This document shows positions 22,341 through 31,834 of a DNA stretch of 64,000 bases, piece by piece. The translations under genes were made by a program, and so were the position numbers. Position 1 is the stretch's first letter, and every line of letters begins with the position of its first letter. The stretch is from Propionispira raffinosivorans DSM 20765 (lineage in GTDB: Bacteria > Bacillota > Negativicutes > Selenomonadales > Selenomonadaceae). The notes beneath the pieces were generated by a model. The model ran no database searches, had not been told where the DNA came from, and saw only the letters and a list, made by a program, of their open reading frames with translations. Location of the stretch: contig NZ_KB905857.1 in the NCBI RefSeq assembly GCF_000381065.1, positions 1-64,000 on the forward strand, in the 5' to 3' direction.

Positions 22341-23276
22341 TTATTTTATTGTGCTTAATTTTTTTGACAAACTTAAATATTTTTCATTAAGCGAACTGAT
22401 ATTTTCAAGGGTCTCAACAATTTCCCGATTTGATGAACCATCCTGATCGGCTGTTTTGCTATTAGTGGATTTTTCATAATAATCGACCATCGTTATATGC
22501 GGTGAAATTTGATTGGCAAAAGATTTCATAACCGCATCATGCATTGTAAAAATCAACTGATTGCTTTCCGTTAGCAAACATTCAAGTTCATTTGCTATAC
22601 ATGACAAATCACCGATCTCGTCATTCGCTTGATTCTGGACAACCGCCTGCCGCAATTTAGTGGTAAGCATCGCTACCTGCCGAGTTACCGTTTGTTGAAA
22701 ATAAGCTGCACTCCATTGAATCAATAGACAAGCAGACTGCATGGAAGCGACACGATGAATACCAATAATATGTACATCCGTTCGCAAAAAATCTGCATAC
22801 GGCGGAGAAAGCAAAATAGTCTCACCAACTTGCTTTGCTATACCAATAATATATTTTGCTTTTCGCAAAGATGCTGCAAGCTTTTGTTCAGACAATTCTT
22901 CATACCCAAGCAAAATGAACTCAACTTCCCGAATTCCCACCCGATGGCAAGATTCAACCAATCGCTTTGCATATTTTGAATTTGAATTGAACACATATAC
23001 TGTTTGTCCAACCGGTATACGAGCTACTTCAACAAAAAATTGTGACGTTGGTTGTAAATCTAAAACAATTATCTTGTTAGAAGGCACTCTTTTTGCCAAT
23101 TCTTCCGCCTGCGTTGTCGCACAAATAAACAAATCTGCCATATTGGTATCTGTTATTTCCTTGGTTATAACGAGCATTGCATCTCGTACAAGATTCCCTA
23201 AAATCAAACGCACGGCGTCAAGAACTTCTTCGGCATTCATCGTATTACTTCCAGCCACGGCTATATTCAATTTCAA
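22341..23276 (-). CDS. Stand-alone sensory protein resembling sigma-54 activator N-termini
   Basis: 311 residues from a TTG start that follows GGGGGGAG at good spacing; an ATG 39 bases further upstream has no ribosome site. The first 190 residues look like the PrpR_N-type receiver found at the N-terminus of some sigma-54 activators (IIVLDLQPTSQFFVEVARIP, VFNSNSKYAKRLVESC, GIREVEFILLGYEE). There is no AAA+ or HTH domain after it; the rest is helical and ends in a coiled coil. It may be a degenerate or free-standing sensor. Family assignment is by memory of the pattern and is tentative. Confidence 0.4.
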   Translation of the reverse strand: MKLNIAVAGSNTMNAEEVLDAVRLILGNLVRDAMLVITKEITDTNMADLFICATTQAEELAKRVPSNKIIVLDLQPTSQFFVEVARIPVGQTVYVFNSNSKYAKRLVESCHRVGIREVEFILLGYEELSEQKLAASLRKAKYIIGIAKQVGETILLSPPYADFLRTDVHIIGIHRVASMQSACLLIQWSAAYFQQTVTRQVAMLTTKLRQAVVQNQANDEIGDLSCIANELECLLTESNQLIFTMHDAVMKSFANQISPHITMVDYYEKSTNSKTADQDGSSNREIVETLENISSLNEKYLSLSKKLSTIK

Positions 23277-23497
23277 AAATTTCTCCCCCCTTTTCCCTTT
23301 TGGTACACGAAACATTTATTTCACTCGACAAACAATTCATTTCTCAATAAACGCTAAATACTCGTTATTATTATCGATTATAGCAAATCAAAGTAATAAT
23401 GCACAGACTTTTATTTATAACAAAAAAACCTCATCCTTAATGGACAAGGCAGTAAATATACTATATAAAAGGATTCGTTAATCCATAAATATTTCAT

Positions 23498-23573
<76 letters not shown>

Positions 23574-23578
23574 GAAAA

Positions 23579-23653
23579 TGGTGACGCGTATGGGATTCGA
23601 ACCCATGAAACCGCCGTGAAAGGGCAGTGTCTTAACCGCTTGACCAACGCGCC
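23579..23653 (-). tRNA. tRNA-Glu (anticodon UUC)
   Basis: 75 bases with CCA. Acceptor GGCGCGT, anticodon region CCCTTTCACGG, T-loop GTTCGAATC. Five bases separate it from tRNA-Val. Confidence 0.95.
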
Positions 23654-23657
23654 ATTT

Positions 23658-23733
23658 TGGCTCCTTGAGTAGGACTCGAACCTACGACCGATCGGTTAAC
23701 AGCCGATTGCTCTACCAACTGAGCTATCAAGGA
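23658..23733 (-). tRNA. tRNA-Asn (anticodon GUU)
   Basis: 76 bases with CCA. Acceptor TCCTTGA, D-arm AGCTCAGTTGGTAGAGC, anticodon loop CTGTTAA, T-loop GTTCGAGTC. First of the three tRNAs in transcription order. Confidence 0.95.
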
Positions 23734-23879
23734 AGGAACATTAACTATTATAATGCAATTAAAATACAAATGCAAGCTTTTCTTATTTTTACATCTCTAT
23801 CTTTGGCAAATTCTTGTCTATGAATCCCATTTAGTGGTACAATACTTAAATAAATTAATTTATAAAGGAGACGTATCGT

Positions 23880-24992
23880 ATGGATCCAAGAATAGAAACT
23901 CTTGCGAAAAATCTAATTCAGTATTCAACGAATTTACAAAAAGGTGAAAAAATATTAATTGAAATTTTCGATAGTGGGAATCCCCTCGCCAAAGCTATCA
24001 TAAAGGAAGTCTATAAAGTTGGCGGCATACCTTTTTTATCAAGCAAAAACAATGAGCTCCAACGTGAACTGCTCATGCATGCAAGCAAAGAACAAATGCA
24101 GTTGATTGCGCAATATGAATCCATGCGGATGCGAGAAATGGATGCTTATCTTGCGGTTCGTGCCAGTGATAATGTTAGTGAACTTGGTGATGTACCATCC
24201 GACAAGATGAGCCTTTATCAAACATACTGGTCAAGTCCTGTCCATAGTGAAATCCGCGTTCCACTTACAAAGTGGTGCGTAATGCGCTATCCAAACGGCC
24301 CCATGGCACAGCTTGCCAATATGAGCACCGAAGCATTTGAAGATTTTTATTTCAACGTTTGTAACCTGAATTATGCAAAAATGGATACGGCCATGACGCC
24401 ACTGGTAAATTTAATGGAACGTTCTGACAAGGTACATATTGTTGGACCAGGAACGGATTTGGTATTCTCGATAAAAAACATTGCAGCGATTAAATGTTCC
24501 GGCACGTGCAATATTCCTGATGGTGAAGTATATACTGCGCCAATTAAAAACAGCATCAATGGTACTTTGGCTTATAATACACCCGCTGTTTATCAAGGTG
24601 TTACGTATGAAAATATCAAACTTACCTTCAAAGATGGAAAAATCATTGAAGCGACGGCAAATCATACAGAACAAATCAATCAAATATTCGACACAGATGC
24701 TGGAGCTCGTTATGTCGGTGAATTCTCTTTCGGTTTAAATCCTTACATCATAACACCAATGAAAGATACATTATTTGATGAAAAAATCCGTGGCAGTTTT
24801 CATTTTACACCAGGCAATGCGTATGCTGAAGCCAATAATGGCAATAAGTCTGCTATCCACTGGGATCTGGTCTGCATCCAGACACCAGAATACGGCGGCG
24901 GTGAAATTTATTTGGATGATGTTCTCGTACGTAAAGACGGCCGTTTTGTCTTAGAAGAATTACAAGGCCTAAACCCTGAAAATCTCAAATAA
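23880..24992 (+). CDS. M29 family aminopeptidase
   Basis: 370 residues, the usual length of AmpS/aminopeptidase T. The N-terminal fold (NLIQYSTNLQKGEKILIEI) and the metal ligands typical of M29 are present: E in NIPDGEVYTAP, E in GEFSFGLNP, then SFHFTPGNAY and HWDLV. It is a cytosolic metallo-aminopeptidase that removes N-terminal residues from peptides. A promoter TTGTCT-18-TACAAT and an AGGAGAC site precede it. It stands alone between the tRNA cluster and speE. Confidence 0.9.
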   Translation: MDPRIETLAKNLIQYSTNLQKGEKILIEIFDSGNPLAKAIIKEVYKVGGIPFLSSKNNELQRELLMHASKEQMQLIAQYESMRMREMDAYLAVRASDNVSELGDVPSDKMSLYQTYWSSPVHSEIRVPLTKWCVMRYPNGPMAQLANMSTEAFEDFYFNVCNLNYAKMDTAMTPLVNLMERSDKVHIVGPGTDLVFSIKNIAAIKCSGTCNIPDGEVYTAPIKNSINGTLAYNTPAVYQGVTYENIKLTFKDGKIIEATANHTEQINQIFDTDAGARYVGEFSFGLNPYIITPMKDTLFDEKIRGSFHFTPGNAYAEANNGNKSAIHWDLVCIQTPEYGGGEIYLDDVLVRKDGRFVLEELQGLNPENLK

Positions 24993-25002
24993 TAGAATAA
25001 GC

Positions 25003-25038
25003 AAAGGGCGATCTCAAAAAAATTGAGATCGCCCTTTT
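25003..25038. terminator. Bidirectional terminator
   Basis: AAAGGGCGATCTCA / TGAGATCGCCCTTT hairpin between convergent genes. Confidence 0.85.
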
Positions 25039-25070
25039 GTGTAAACAAAAATAGCAGCAAAAGACTTTGC

Positions 25071-25904
25071 TTATTTAATCAGTTCTTTTACAAAATTAGG
25101 TAATGCAAACGCCGCTTTTTGTAATTCTTCATTGTAGTATTTTGTTTCAAGTTTTTGACGATTGCTTAAATCTACATCCTTGGATGCATATTTTTTTGAA
25201 CCAATCGTAAAGCAATGCATCCCACCTGGATAGATAGGAATATGCGCCAAATACATTTCATGAATTGGAAAAATATCTTTTATATCCTTGCTCAAACGCT
25301 GGATAAGCGGCTGATGATAAAATGGCGATTCCGTCTGTTGCACAAATAAACCATCTGGTTTGAGTGCTTTATAGACATTTTGATAAAAAGCATGCGTAAA
25401 CAGGCCTTCACCAGGACCGATTGGATCAGAACAATCTACAATAATTACATCGTATTCGTTTTCAGCCGCTGCCATATGTCCAATGCCATCACCGATTTTA
25501 AGATCCAATTTAGGGTTATTCTCCAACATTGCTTTACTGATTTGCGGCAAATATTTTTTAGAAACTTCGACCACTAAACCATCAATTTCTACCATTTCAA
25601 CTTTTTCTACCGTATCATGACGAACTACTTCGCGAACTGCACCACCATCGCCACCGCCGATAACCAAGACTTTTTTAGGATTTGGATGAATGAATAACGG
25701 AATATGGGCAATCATTTCATGATAGACAAATTCTTCAGCAATACTAGTCTGAAAAACACCATCTAAAACCAGCATACGACCAAATTGATACGTATCAACA
25801 ACGGCTACATCCTGAAATTCAGATTTCCCCGCAAATAAAGTTTCTTTAACCCTTGTTGTCAGACCTAAGTATTCGGTCTCATTTTCTGTACACCATAATT
25901 GCAT
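25071..25904 (-). CDS. speE: Spermidine synthase (polyamine aminopropyltransferase)
   Basis: 277 residues. It transfers an aminopropyl group from decarboxylated S-adenosylmethionine to putrescine. Key segments are YQFGRMLVLDGVFQTS, the cofactor loop VIGGGDGGAVREV, and DCSDPIGPGEGLF with the catalytic aspartate. Length and motifs match bacterial SpeE. No speD or speA lies beside it, so decarboxylated SAM must come from elsewhere. Same strand as the rfb genes but spaced by 41 bp. Confidence 0.95.
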   Translation of the reverse strand: MQLWCTENETEYLGLTTRVKETLFAGKSEFQDVAVVDTYQFGRMLVLDGVFQTSIAEEFVYHEMIAHIPLFIHPNPKKVLVIGGGDGGAVREVVRHDTVEKVEMVEIDGLVVEVSKKYLPQISKAMLENNPKLDLKIGDGIGHMAAAENEYDVIIVDCSDPIGPGEGLFTHAFYQNVYKALKPDGLFVQQTESPFYHQPLIQRLSKDIKDIFPIHEMYLAHIPIYPGGMHCFTIGSKKYASKDVDLSNRQKLETKYYNEELQKAAFALPNFVKELIK

Positions 25905-25945
25905 AAAAACGACTCCTCTGTTTGTTAGTTTAATCGATAAAAATT

Positions 25946-26965
25946 TTATCGATTATCATACATTTTTTTATAATAAGATTGATAGCCGCCACCTAAGATG
26001 CGTTCCCACCATTCTTTATTTTCTAAATACCACTGTACCGTTTTTTTAATTCCTGAAGAAAAATCAGTTGTCGGTTCCCAACCAATTTCTTTTTTTATCT
26101 TGGATGGGTCAATCGCATAACGGCGGTCATGCCCTTTGCGGTCCGTAACAAATTCAATTAAATCTTCCGATTTGCCAATTTCACGCAAAATCGTCTTCAC
26201 AACATCAAGGTTTGTCTTTTCATTATGCCCACCGATATTGTATACTTCTCCAATTATACCATGCTGCAGAATTTGGTCAATCGCTGCACAATGATCTTCC
26301 ACATAAAGCCAGTCTCGCACGTTTTCCCCTGTACCATAAACCGGCAGTTTTTTATCGTTTAAAGCATTGGCAATCATCAAAGGTATCAATTTTTCGGGAA
26401 AGTGGTACGGTCCGTAATTATTCGAACAACGTGAAATCGTAACTGGAAGTTGATACGTACGATGATAAGACTGCACTAAAAGATCCGCAGACGCTTTTGA
26501 TGCAGAATAAGGGCTCGATGTATGAAGAGGTGTGCTTTCTGTAAAAAACAAATCCGGTCGATCGAGTGGTAAATCGCCATATACTTCATCGGTCGATACC
26601 TGATGATAACGCTGAATACCATATTTTCGGCAGGCATCCAACAAAACACTGGTCCCAATAATATTGGTCTGAAGAAAGATCTCTGGATTTTCAATAGACC
26701 GATCTACGTGGCTTTCTGCCGCAAAATTGACTATCATATCTGGTTTTTCAGCTTCAAATAAACTATACACAAAATCGCGATCCGCAATATCGCCTTTTAC
26801 AAATTGAAAATTTCTCGATTTCATGACAGGTGCCAATGTTTCTAAATTTCCTGCATACGTAAGCAGATCCAGACAAATTATTTTATAGTCCGGATGCTGT
26901 TTCATTATATAATGAATAAAATTACCACCAATAAACCCTGCTCCACCAGTTACAATAAGTTTCAT
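25946..26965 (-). CDS. rfbB: dTDP-glucose 4,6-dehydratase
   Basis: 339 residues, short-chain dehydrogenase fold with GGAGFIGGNFIHY at the N-terminus, STDEVYGDLP and YSASKASADLLV (Tyr/Lys pair). It converts dTDP-glucose to dTDP-4-keto-6-deoxyglucose, second step of dTDP-rhamnose synthesis. It starts one base past the stop of rfbC, so the two are coupled. Confidence 0.95.
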   Translation of the reverse strand: MKLIVTGGAGFIGGNFIHYIMKQHPDYKIICLDLLTYAGNLETLAPVMKSRNFQFVKGDIADRDFVYSLFEAEKPDMIVNFAAESHVDRSIENPEIFLQTNIIGTSVLLDACRKYGIQRYHQVSTDEVYGDLPLDRPDLFFTESTPLHTSSPYSASKASADLLVQSYHRTYQLPVTISRCSNNYGPYHFPEKLIPLMIANALNDKKLPVYGTGENVRDWLYVEDHCAAIDQILQHGIIGEVYNIGGHNEKTNLDVVKTILREIGKSEDLIEFVTDRKGHDRRYAIDPSKIKKEIGWEPTTDFSSGIKKTVQWYLENKEWWERILGGGYQSYYKKMYDNR

Positions 26966-27541
26966 TTATTTATTCTCCCCATAAACAAAATTTAGATTCG
27001 TACGATTTTTTAAATAAGGTGCTTTTTGGTCTTTCTCAGACAAGATAAAATCGCCGTTTCCCCAGTCAACACCAATGTCCGGATCATCATAGCGAATATT
27101 GCCATCACAATCAGGTGCATAATAATTATCCGCTTTATACTGCACTTCCACATCATCCGTCAACGTAACAAAACCATGAGCAAAACCACGCGGAATATAA
27201 AGCTGCTTTTTATTTTCAGCCGATAATTCTACTGCAATCCATTTTTTATACATAGGTGAACCTTGACGAATGTCAACCGCTACGTCAAGGATGGTACCTT
27301 TTGTGCAGCGAATTATTTTCGACTGGCATTTTGGATTCAGCTGGTAATGAAGTCCCCGCAGAGTTCCTTTTTGCGCGGAAAAAGATTGATTATCCTGCAC
27401 AAAGTCGCAATGAATACCCGCTGCTGCCAAATCTCGTTTTGACCAGCTTTCCATAAACCAGCCCCGATTATCACCAAATACTTTAGGTTCAATTATGTAC
27501 ACATCATTTAAGGTTGTTTCAATTACATTCATATTTTCCAC
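26966..27541 (-). CDS. rfbC: dTDP-4-dehydrorhamnose 3,5-epimerase
   Basis: 191 residues, RmlC cupin: VFGDNRGWFMESW, DFVQDNQSFS with GTLRGLHYQ (catalytic His), and IPRGFAHGFVTL. It epimerises the rfbB product at C3 and C5. Middle gene of rfbA-rfbC-rfbB. Confidence 0.95.
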   Translation of the reverse strand: MENMNVIETTLNDVYIIEPKVFGDNRGWFMESWSKRDLAAAGIHCDFVQDNQSFSAQKGTLRGLHYQLNPKCQSKIIRCTKGTILDVAVDIRQGSPMYKKWIAVELSAENKKQLYIPRGFAHGFVTLTDDVEVQYKADNYYAPDCDGNIRYDDPDIGVDWGNGDFILSEKDQKAPYLKNRTNLNFVYGENK

Positions 27542-27546
27542 TCCTA

Positions 27547-28419
27547 TTATTCCTTGATCAGCTGCAACAAATATTGACCATAGTCATTCTTCTTCAATGG
27601 TTCGGCGAGTCGAAGTACTTGCTCAGCATTGATATAGCCCATGCGATACGCAATTTCTTCGATACAAGCCACTTTCAATCCCTGCCGACCTTCAATCGTC
27701 TGGACAAAGGATGATGCCTGCAAAAGCGATTCATGTGTTCCCGTATCAAGCCAAGCATAACCTCGACGCATGGTTTCCACCTTAAGCTTTGCTTGTGCCA
27801 GATAGACCTTATTCACATCGGTAATCTCAAGTTCGCCGCGTGTTGATGGTTTGATATTTTTTGCAATATCAACAATTTGATTATCGTAAAAATAAAGACC
27901 TGTAACCGCATAATTCGACTTAGGTTCTGCTGGTTTTTCCTCAAGGCTTACAGCCTTACCGTCTTTATCAAATTCAACTACACCATAACGCTTTGGATCT
28001 TTTACATAATAAGCAAACACCGTAGCTCCATCACTTTGAGCTGCTGCCCGCTGCATCGAAACAGCCAAATCAGCACCATAAAAAATGTTATCCCCCAAGA
28101 CCAATGCACAGCCATCATTGCCAATAAATTTCTCACCGATTAAAAAAGCCTGTGCCAAACCATCCGGACTTGGCTGCACTGCATATTCAATCTGTATCCC
28201 CCATTGGCTGCCATCTTGCAGCAATGCTTGAAAAAGCGGAGCATCCTGTGGTGTCGTAATAACCAATATTTCTTGGATACCCGCTAATAACAACGTACTT
28301 AAAGGATAATAAATCATCGGCTTATCATAAATTGGCATAAGCTGCTTACTTACTACTTTTGTTAATGGATACAATCTTGTACCAGAGCCGCCCGCAAGAA
28401 TAATTCCTTTTTTTATCAT
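27547..28419 (-). CDS. rfbA: Glucose-1-phosphate thymidylyltransferase
   Basis: 290 residues with the nucleotidyltransferase signature [16 protein letters not shown] and [19 protein letters not shown]. It makes dTDP-glucose from glucose-1-phosphate and dTTP and is normally feedback-inhibited by dTDP-rhamnose. It is the first gene of the cluster. The reductase gene rfbD, needed for the last step, is not in the window. Confidence 0.95.
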   Translation of the reverse strand: MIKKGIILAGGSGTRLYPLTKVVSKQLMPIYDKPMIYYPLSTLLLAGIQEILVITTPQDAPLFQALLQDGSQWGIQIEYAVQPSPDGLAQAFLIGEKFIGNDGCALVLGDNIFYGADLAVSMQRAAAQSDGATVFAYYVKDPKRYGVVEFDKDGKAVSLEEKPAEPKSNYAVTGLYFYDNQIVDIAKNIKPSTRGELEITDVNKVYLAQAKLKVETMRRGYAWLDTGTHESLLQASSFVQTIEGRQGLKVACIEEIAYRMGYINAEQVLRLAEPLKKNDYGQYLLQLIKE

Positions 28420-28510
28420 AAAAAAACCTCCGCGTTTCCTTTTATAAACAAAACATCTATTATATTATAACCCAAAACAAAAATTTTTTCCTGTTTTCAT
28501 CAAACAATCG

Positions 28511-28547
28511 AAAAAAATACCGTAAATTCAATCGTGAATTTACGGTA
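28511..28547 (-). terminator. Terminator of the ilv-leu operon
   Basis: ATACCGTAAATTC / GAATTTACGGTAT hairpin with T7 on the minus strand, just after ilvB. Confidence 0.8.
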
Positions 28548-28554
28548 TATCTTA

Positions 28555-30210
28555 TCAAAATTCGACAAATTCATTGATTTCAGCTCCATATTTTATCATG
28601 GGCTGAACAAATTCATGTTCAATATTAAGAACAATAACTTGCGGTCTATCCACCGAAAAAGCATACTGCAGTGCCTGTTTAAACGCTTTGGTTGTACTTA
28701 CCGCTGCACCTTCAATACCAAAACTTTTCGCATATAAGACATAATCCATCGGATATGTCATATCGCAGGCAATATAACGCTCGTTATATTGTACCTTTTG
28801 CAATTGTCGAATCATTCCTAAACTAGAATTATTGATGAGAATCGAAATAACCGGTAAGTTGAGTCTGGCAATCGTATAATATTCATTGCCCGTCATTTTT
28901 ATACCGCCATCACCCGCAATATGAATAAGTCGGCGTGTTTTCCCGAAAGCCAGCTGTGCGCCAAGTGCCGCTGGCAGCCCAAACCCCATTGTACCTAGAC
29001 CGCCGGATGAAATCCACGTTCTTGGTTCTTGCAGCCGCAGATGTTGTGCCGCCCACATCTGATGCTGCCCAACATCCGTAGCAATCGCTATGTTTTTGTC
29101 TTTGCTCAACTGATTGATACAGTTCATTGCCCAAGGAACATTAAGATAGGTTCCATCGTAATCGCGTTTGTATTTATCTTGCCAGCCCTGCAAAACATTC
29201 CACCAGCGATCCAGTGATCGCAATGGTTCGTATTGCATCAGTAGTGTCAATATTACTTTCATATTCCCCGCAAGCCCAATGCTGCTGGCAACATTTTTGT
29301 CAAGTTCTGCCGGATCAATATCAATATGAATAAAGTGCGTATTACGCGTATATTTATCGCGGTTTCCCGTCTGGCGATCACCAAAACGACTTCCCACCGC
29401 AATGATGAGATCCGCCTCAGCAATCGCATTATTTGCCGTCTCTAAGCCATGCATGCCGGCAAAACCCAATGACAAGTGATGATCATGCGGAAATGCACTG
29501 ATTCCCATCAGGGTATTGGCTACGGGGAGATTGAATTTTTCAGCAAACAGACAAAGTTCACGACTAGCTCCAGCTGAAATGACGCCGCCTCCGGCTATAA
29601 TTACAGGACGATTTGCTTTTTGAATCACTTCTGCGGCTTCGGCAACACAAATCAGAAAATCAGCGGCTGGCTTAGCAAATACCTTACTTGCTGACGGTGC
29701 TTCAAATACAGTCTCTGCAAAAAAAAGATCACGTGGAACATCAACTAAGACCGGGCCCGGCCGCCCTGATTTAGCTGTCTGAAAAGCAAGCCGTAATGTA
29801 GAAATTAGCTTTTTAGGATCTTTCACCTTAAAATTATGCTTTGTGACGGACATAGTAACCCCAATGATATCCGTTTCTTGAAAAGCATCCCGACCTAATA
29901 AAGTCGTATCAACCTGCCCGGTAATAGCCACCAAGGGTATTGAATCCATAAATGCCGTCGCAATGCCCGTAACCAGATTCGTCGCCCCCGGTCCCGATGT
30001 CGCAATACAGACTCCGACCTTGCCACTAGCACGAGCATAGCCATCTGCTGCATGAGCCGCACTTTGTTCATGCGTCGTTAAAATCTGCTGAATCCGCGTA
30101 TCGTCATATAGGGCATCATACAAGGGTAAAATCATCCCGCCCGGATAACCAAAAACGATTTCTACCCCTTCTTCGACCAGACATTCAACAACGGCTTGTG
30201 CTCCCTTCAT
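28555..30210 (-). CDS. ilvB: Acetolactate synthase large subunit
   Basis: 551 residues from the ATG after GGAGGTG. ThDP enzyme that condenses pyruvate (or pyruvate with 2-ketobutyrate) in valine/leucine/isoleucine synthesis. Seen: FGYPGGMILPLYDAL, TTHEQSAAHAADGYARASGK with the catalytic Glu, GDGGIKMTGNEYYT with the ThDP/Mg motif and NNSSLGMIRQ. Last gene of the operon, far from its small subunit ilvN, which is first. Confidence 0.95.
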   Translation of the reverse strand: MKGAQAVVECLVEEGVEIVFGYPGGMILPLYDALYDDTRIQQILTTHEQSAAHAADGYARASGKVGVCIATSGPGATNLVTGIATAFMDSIPLVAITGQVDTTLLGRDAFQETDIIGVTMSVTKHNFKVKDPKKLISTLRLAFQTAKSGRPGPVLVDVPRDLFFAETVFEAPSASKVFAKPAADFLICVAEAAEVIQKANRPVIIAGGGVISAGASRELCLFAEKFNLPVANTLMGISAFPHDHHLSLGFAGMHGLETANNAIAEADLIIAVGSRFGDRQTGNRDKYTRNTHFIHIDIDPAELDKNVASSIGLAGNMKVILTLLMQYEPLRSLDRWWNVLQGWQDKYKRDYDGTYLNVPWAMNCINQLSKDKNIAIATDVGQHQMWAAQHLRLQEPRTWISSGGLGTMGFGLPAALGAQLAFGKTRRLIHIAGDGGIKMTGNEYYTIARLNLPVISILINNSSLGMIRQLQKVQYNERYIACDMTYPMDYVLYAKSFGIEGAAVSTTKAFKQALQYAFSVDRPQVIVLNIEHEFVQPMIKYGAEINEFVEF

Positions 30211-30272
30211 AAATCCACACCTCCAATCTATTTTCTGTATCACAATTTGAGTTTTCAGAAACTGCTGCGTTT

Positions 30273-31340
30273 TTATATCCTATCCAAAATGGCTTGTGTC
30301 ATTTCTTCTGTATTCGCTTTTTTAAAACCATCACGATATAAATCGATTGTTCTATACCCATCCAGCAATGCTTTTTCGACAGCTTTTTCAATGGCCAAAG
30401 CCGCTATTTCTGCAGAAAACGAATGTCTAAGCAGCATCGCTGCCGACAAGATGGTGCCGATGGGATTGGCAATACCACGTCCCGCAATATCGGGTGCCGA
30501 TCCATGGATTGGTTCATAAAGACTTGTACATTCGCCGATGCTTGCTGATGGCATCAAACCAATTGACCCGCCAAGCACGGCTGCTTCATCACTTAAAATA
30601 TCACCAAATAAATTACCCGTAACAATTACATCAAACTCTGTCGGATGAATTGCGAGCTGCATTGCACAATTATCTACATACATATCATTCGTTTTAACAT
30701 CTGGATAGCTTGCTGCTACTTTGGCTGCAGTGCGGCGCCATAGACGTGAAGTCGCTAAAACATTTGCTTTGTCAACAGATGTTACTTTATGATTTCGTTT
30801 TTGGGCTATTTCCATAGCAAGTTTCACAATGCGTTCAACTTCCGGCACACTATAATTTTCTAAATCCCAAGCGCGTTCAAAGCCGTCTTTCATTTCGGAT
30901 TCACATTTGTCACCAAAATAAATTCCGCCAATTAGTTCGCGAACGATCACAATGTCGATGCCACTGACAATTTCTTTTTTCAGCGGTGAATATTCCACTA
31001 AACAATCCATGACTTTTATCGGGCGCAGATTCGCATATAAACCAAGGGACTTACGTAACCCTAAAATAGCTTTTTCCGGACGAAGTGCCGGATCAACGTT
31101 ATCCCACACCGCACCACCGACTGCACCAAACAACACTGCATCGGCAGCTTTAGCCGCTAAAATGGTTTTTTCTGGTAGTGGGGTTCCGTATAAATCATAA
31201 GCAGTCCCACCAGCGGCATGACTTTCAAAAGTTAAATCCAATTGGAATTTATCAGAAATCTTTTTCAAGACCAGCACCGCTGCATTGGTTATTTCTTCAC
31301 CGATTCCATCACCGGGAATCACAACAATTTTTTTTGCCAT
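30273..31340 (-). CDS. leuB: 3-isopropylmalate dehydrogenase
   Basis: 355 residues: VIPGDGIGEEIT, RELIGGIYFG, DKANVLATSRLWR, and GSAPDIAGRGIANPIGTILS. NAD-dependent oxidative decarboxylation of 3-isopropylmalate in leucine synthesis. Its start lies one base past the end of leuD. Confidence 0.95.
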   Translation of the reverse strand: MAKKIVVIPGDGIGEEITNAAVLVLKKISDKFQLDLTFESHAAGGTAYDLYGTPLPEKTILAAKAADAVLFGAVGGAVWDNVDPALRPEKAILGLRKSLGLYANLRPIKVMDCLVEYSPLKKEIVSGIDIVIVRELIGGIYFGDKCESEMKDGFERAWDLENYSVPEVERIVKLAMEIAQKRNHKVTSVDKANVLATSRLWRRTAAKVAASYPDVKTNDMYVDNCAMQLAIHPTEFDVIVTGNLFGDILSDEAAVLGGSIGLMPSASIGECTSLYEPIHGSAPDIAGRGIANPIGTILSAAMLLRHSFSAEIAALAIEKAVEKALLDGYRTIDLYRDGFKKANTEEMTQAILDRI

Positions 31341-31341
31341 A

Positions 31342-31830
31342 TCATTTTTTCTCCTTGATATAGTTTATAAGCCCGCCTGCTTTCGCGATATCCTGAATAA
31401 ATCCCGGCAGCGGCTGCGACTGAAACACATCCCCGGTACTCACGTTTTCTATCGTACCCGTTGCAATATTCACCCGCAGCTTGTCGCCAGCTTTAATTTT
31501 GGCAACCGCATCGCCAATTTCTAGAAGAGGTAATCCAATGTTAATGCCATTTCGATAAAAAATTCGAGCGAAATTTGCGGCAATAATGACTGGAACCCCT
31601 GATGCTTTGATTGCAATCGGAGCATGCTCTCTGGACGATCCACAGCCAAAATTTTTGCCGCCAACCATAATATCCCCAGCTTGTACAGTTTGGGCAAACG
31701 TTTCATCAATATCAACCATACAATGACTGGCTAGTTCCTGTGGATCAAATGAATTTAAATATCGCGCCGGAATAATTACATCTGTATCTATGTTGTCGCC
31801 ATAGCGCCAAACTTTTCCTTCTATTTCCAT
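31342..31830 (-). CDS. leuD: 3-isopropylmalate dehydratase small subunit
   Basis: 162 residues from the ATG after AGGAGG. Short (LeuD2-type) aconitase swivel domain: GDNIDTDVIIPARYLN, GGKNFGCGSSREHAP, IIAANFARIFYRNGIN. Works with LeuC to isomerise 2- to 3-isopropylmalate. Confidence 0.95.
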   Translation of the reverse strand: MEIEGKVWRYGDNIDTDVIIPARYLNSFDPQELASHCMVDIDETFAQTVQAGDIMVGGKNFGCGSSREHAPIAIKASGVPVIIAANFARIFYRNGINIGLPLLEIGDAVAKIKAGDKLRVNIATGTIENVSTGDVFQSQPLPGFIQDIAKAGGLINYIKEKK

Positions 31831-31834
31831 TTTA

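Noticed and set aside
23276-23315. ATG start for the sensory protein
   Set aside because: No ribosome site before it; the TTG at 23276 follows GGGGGGAG.
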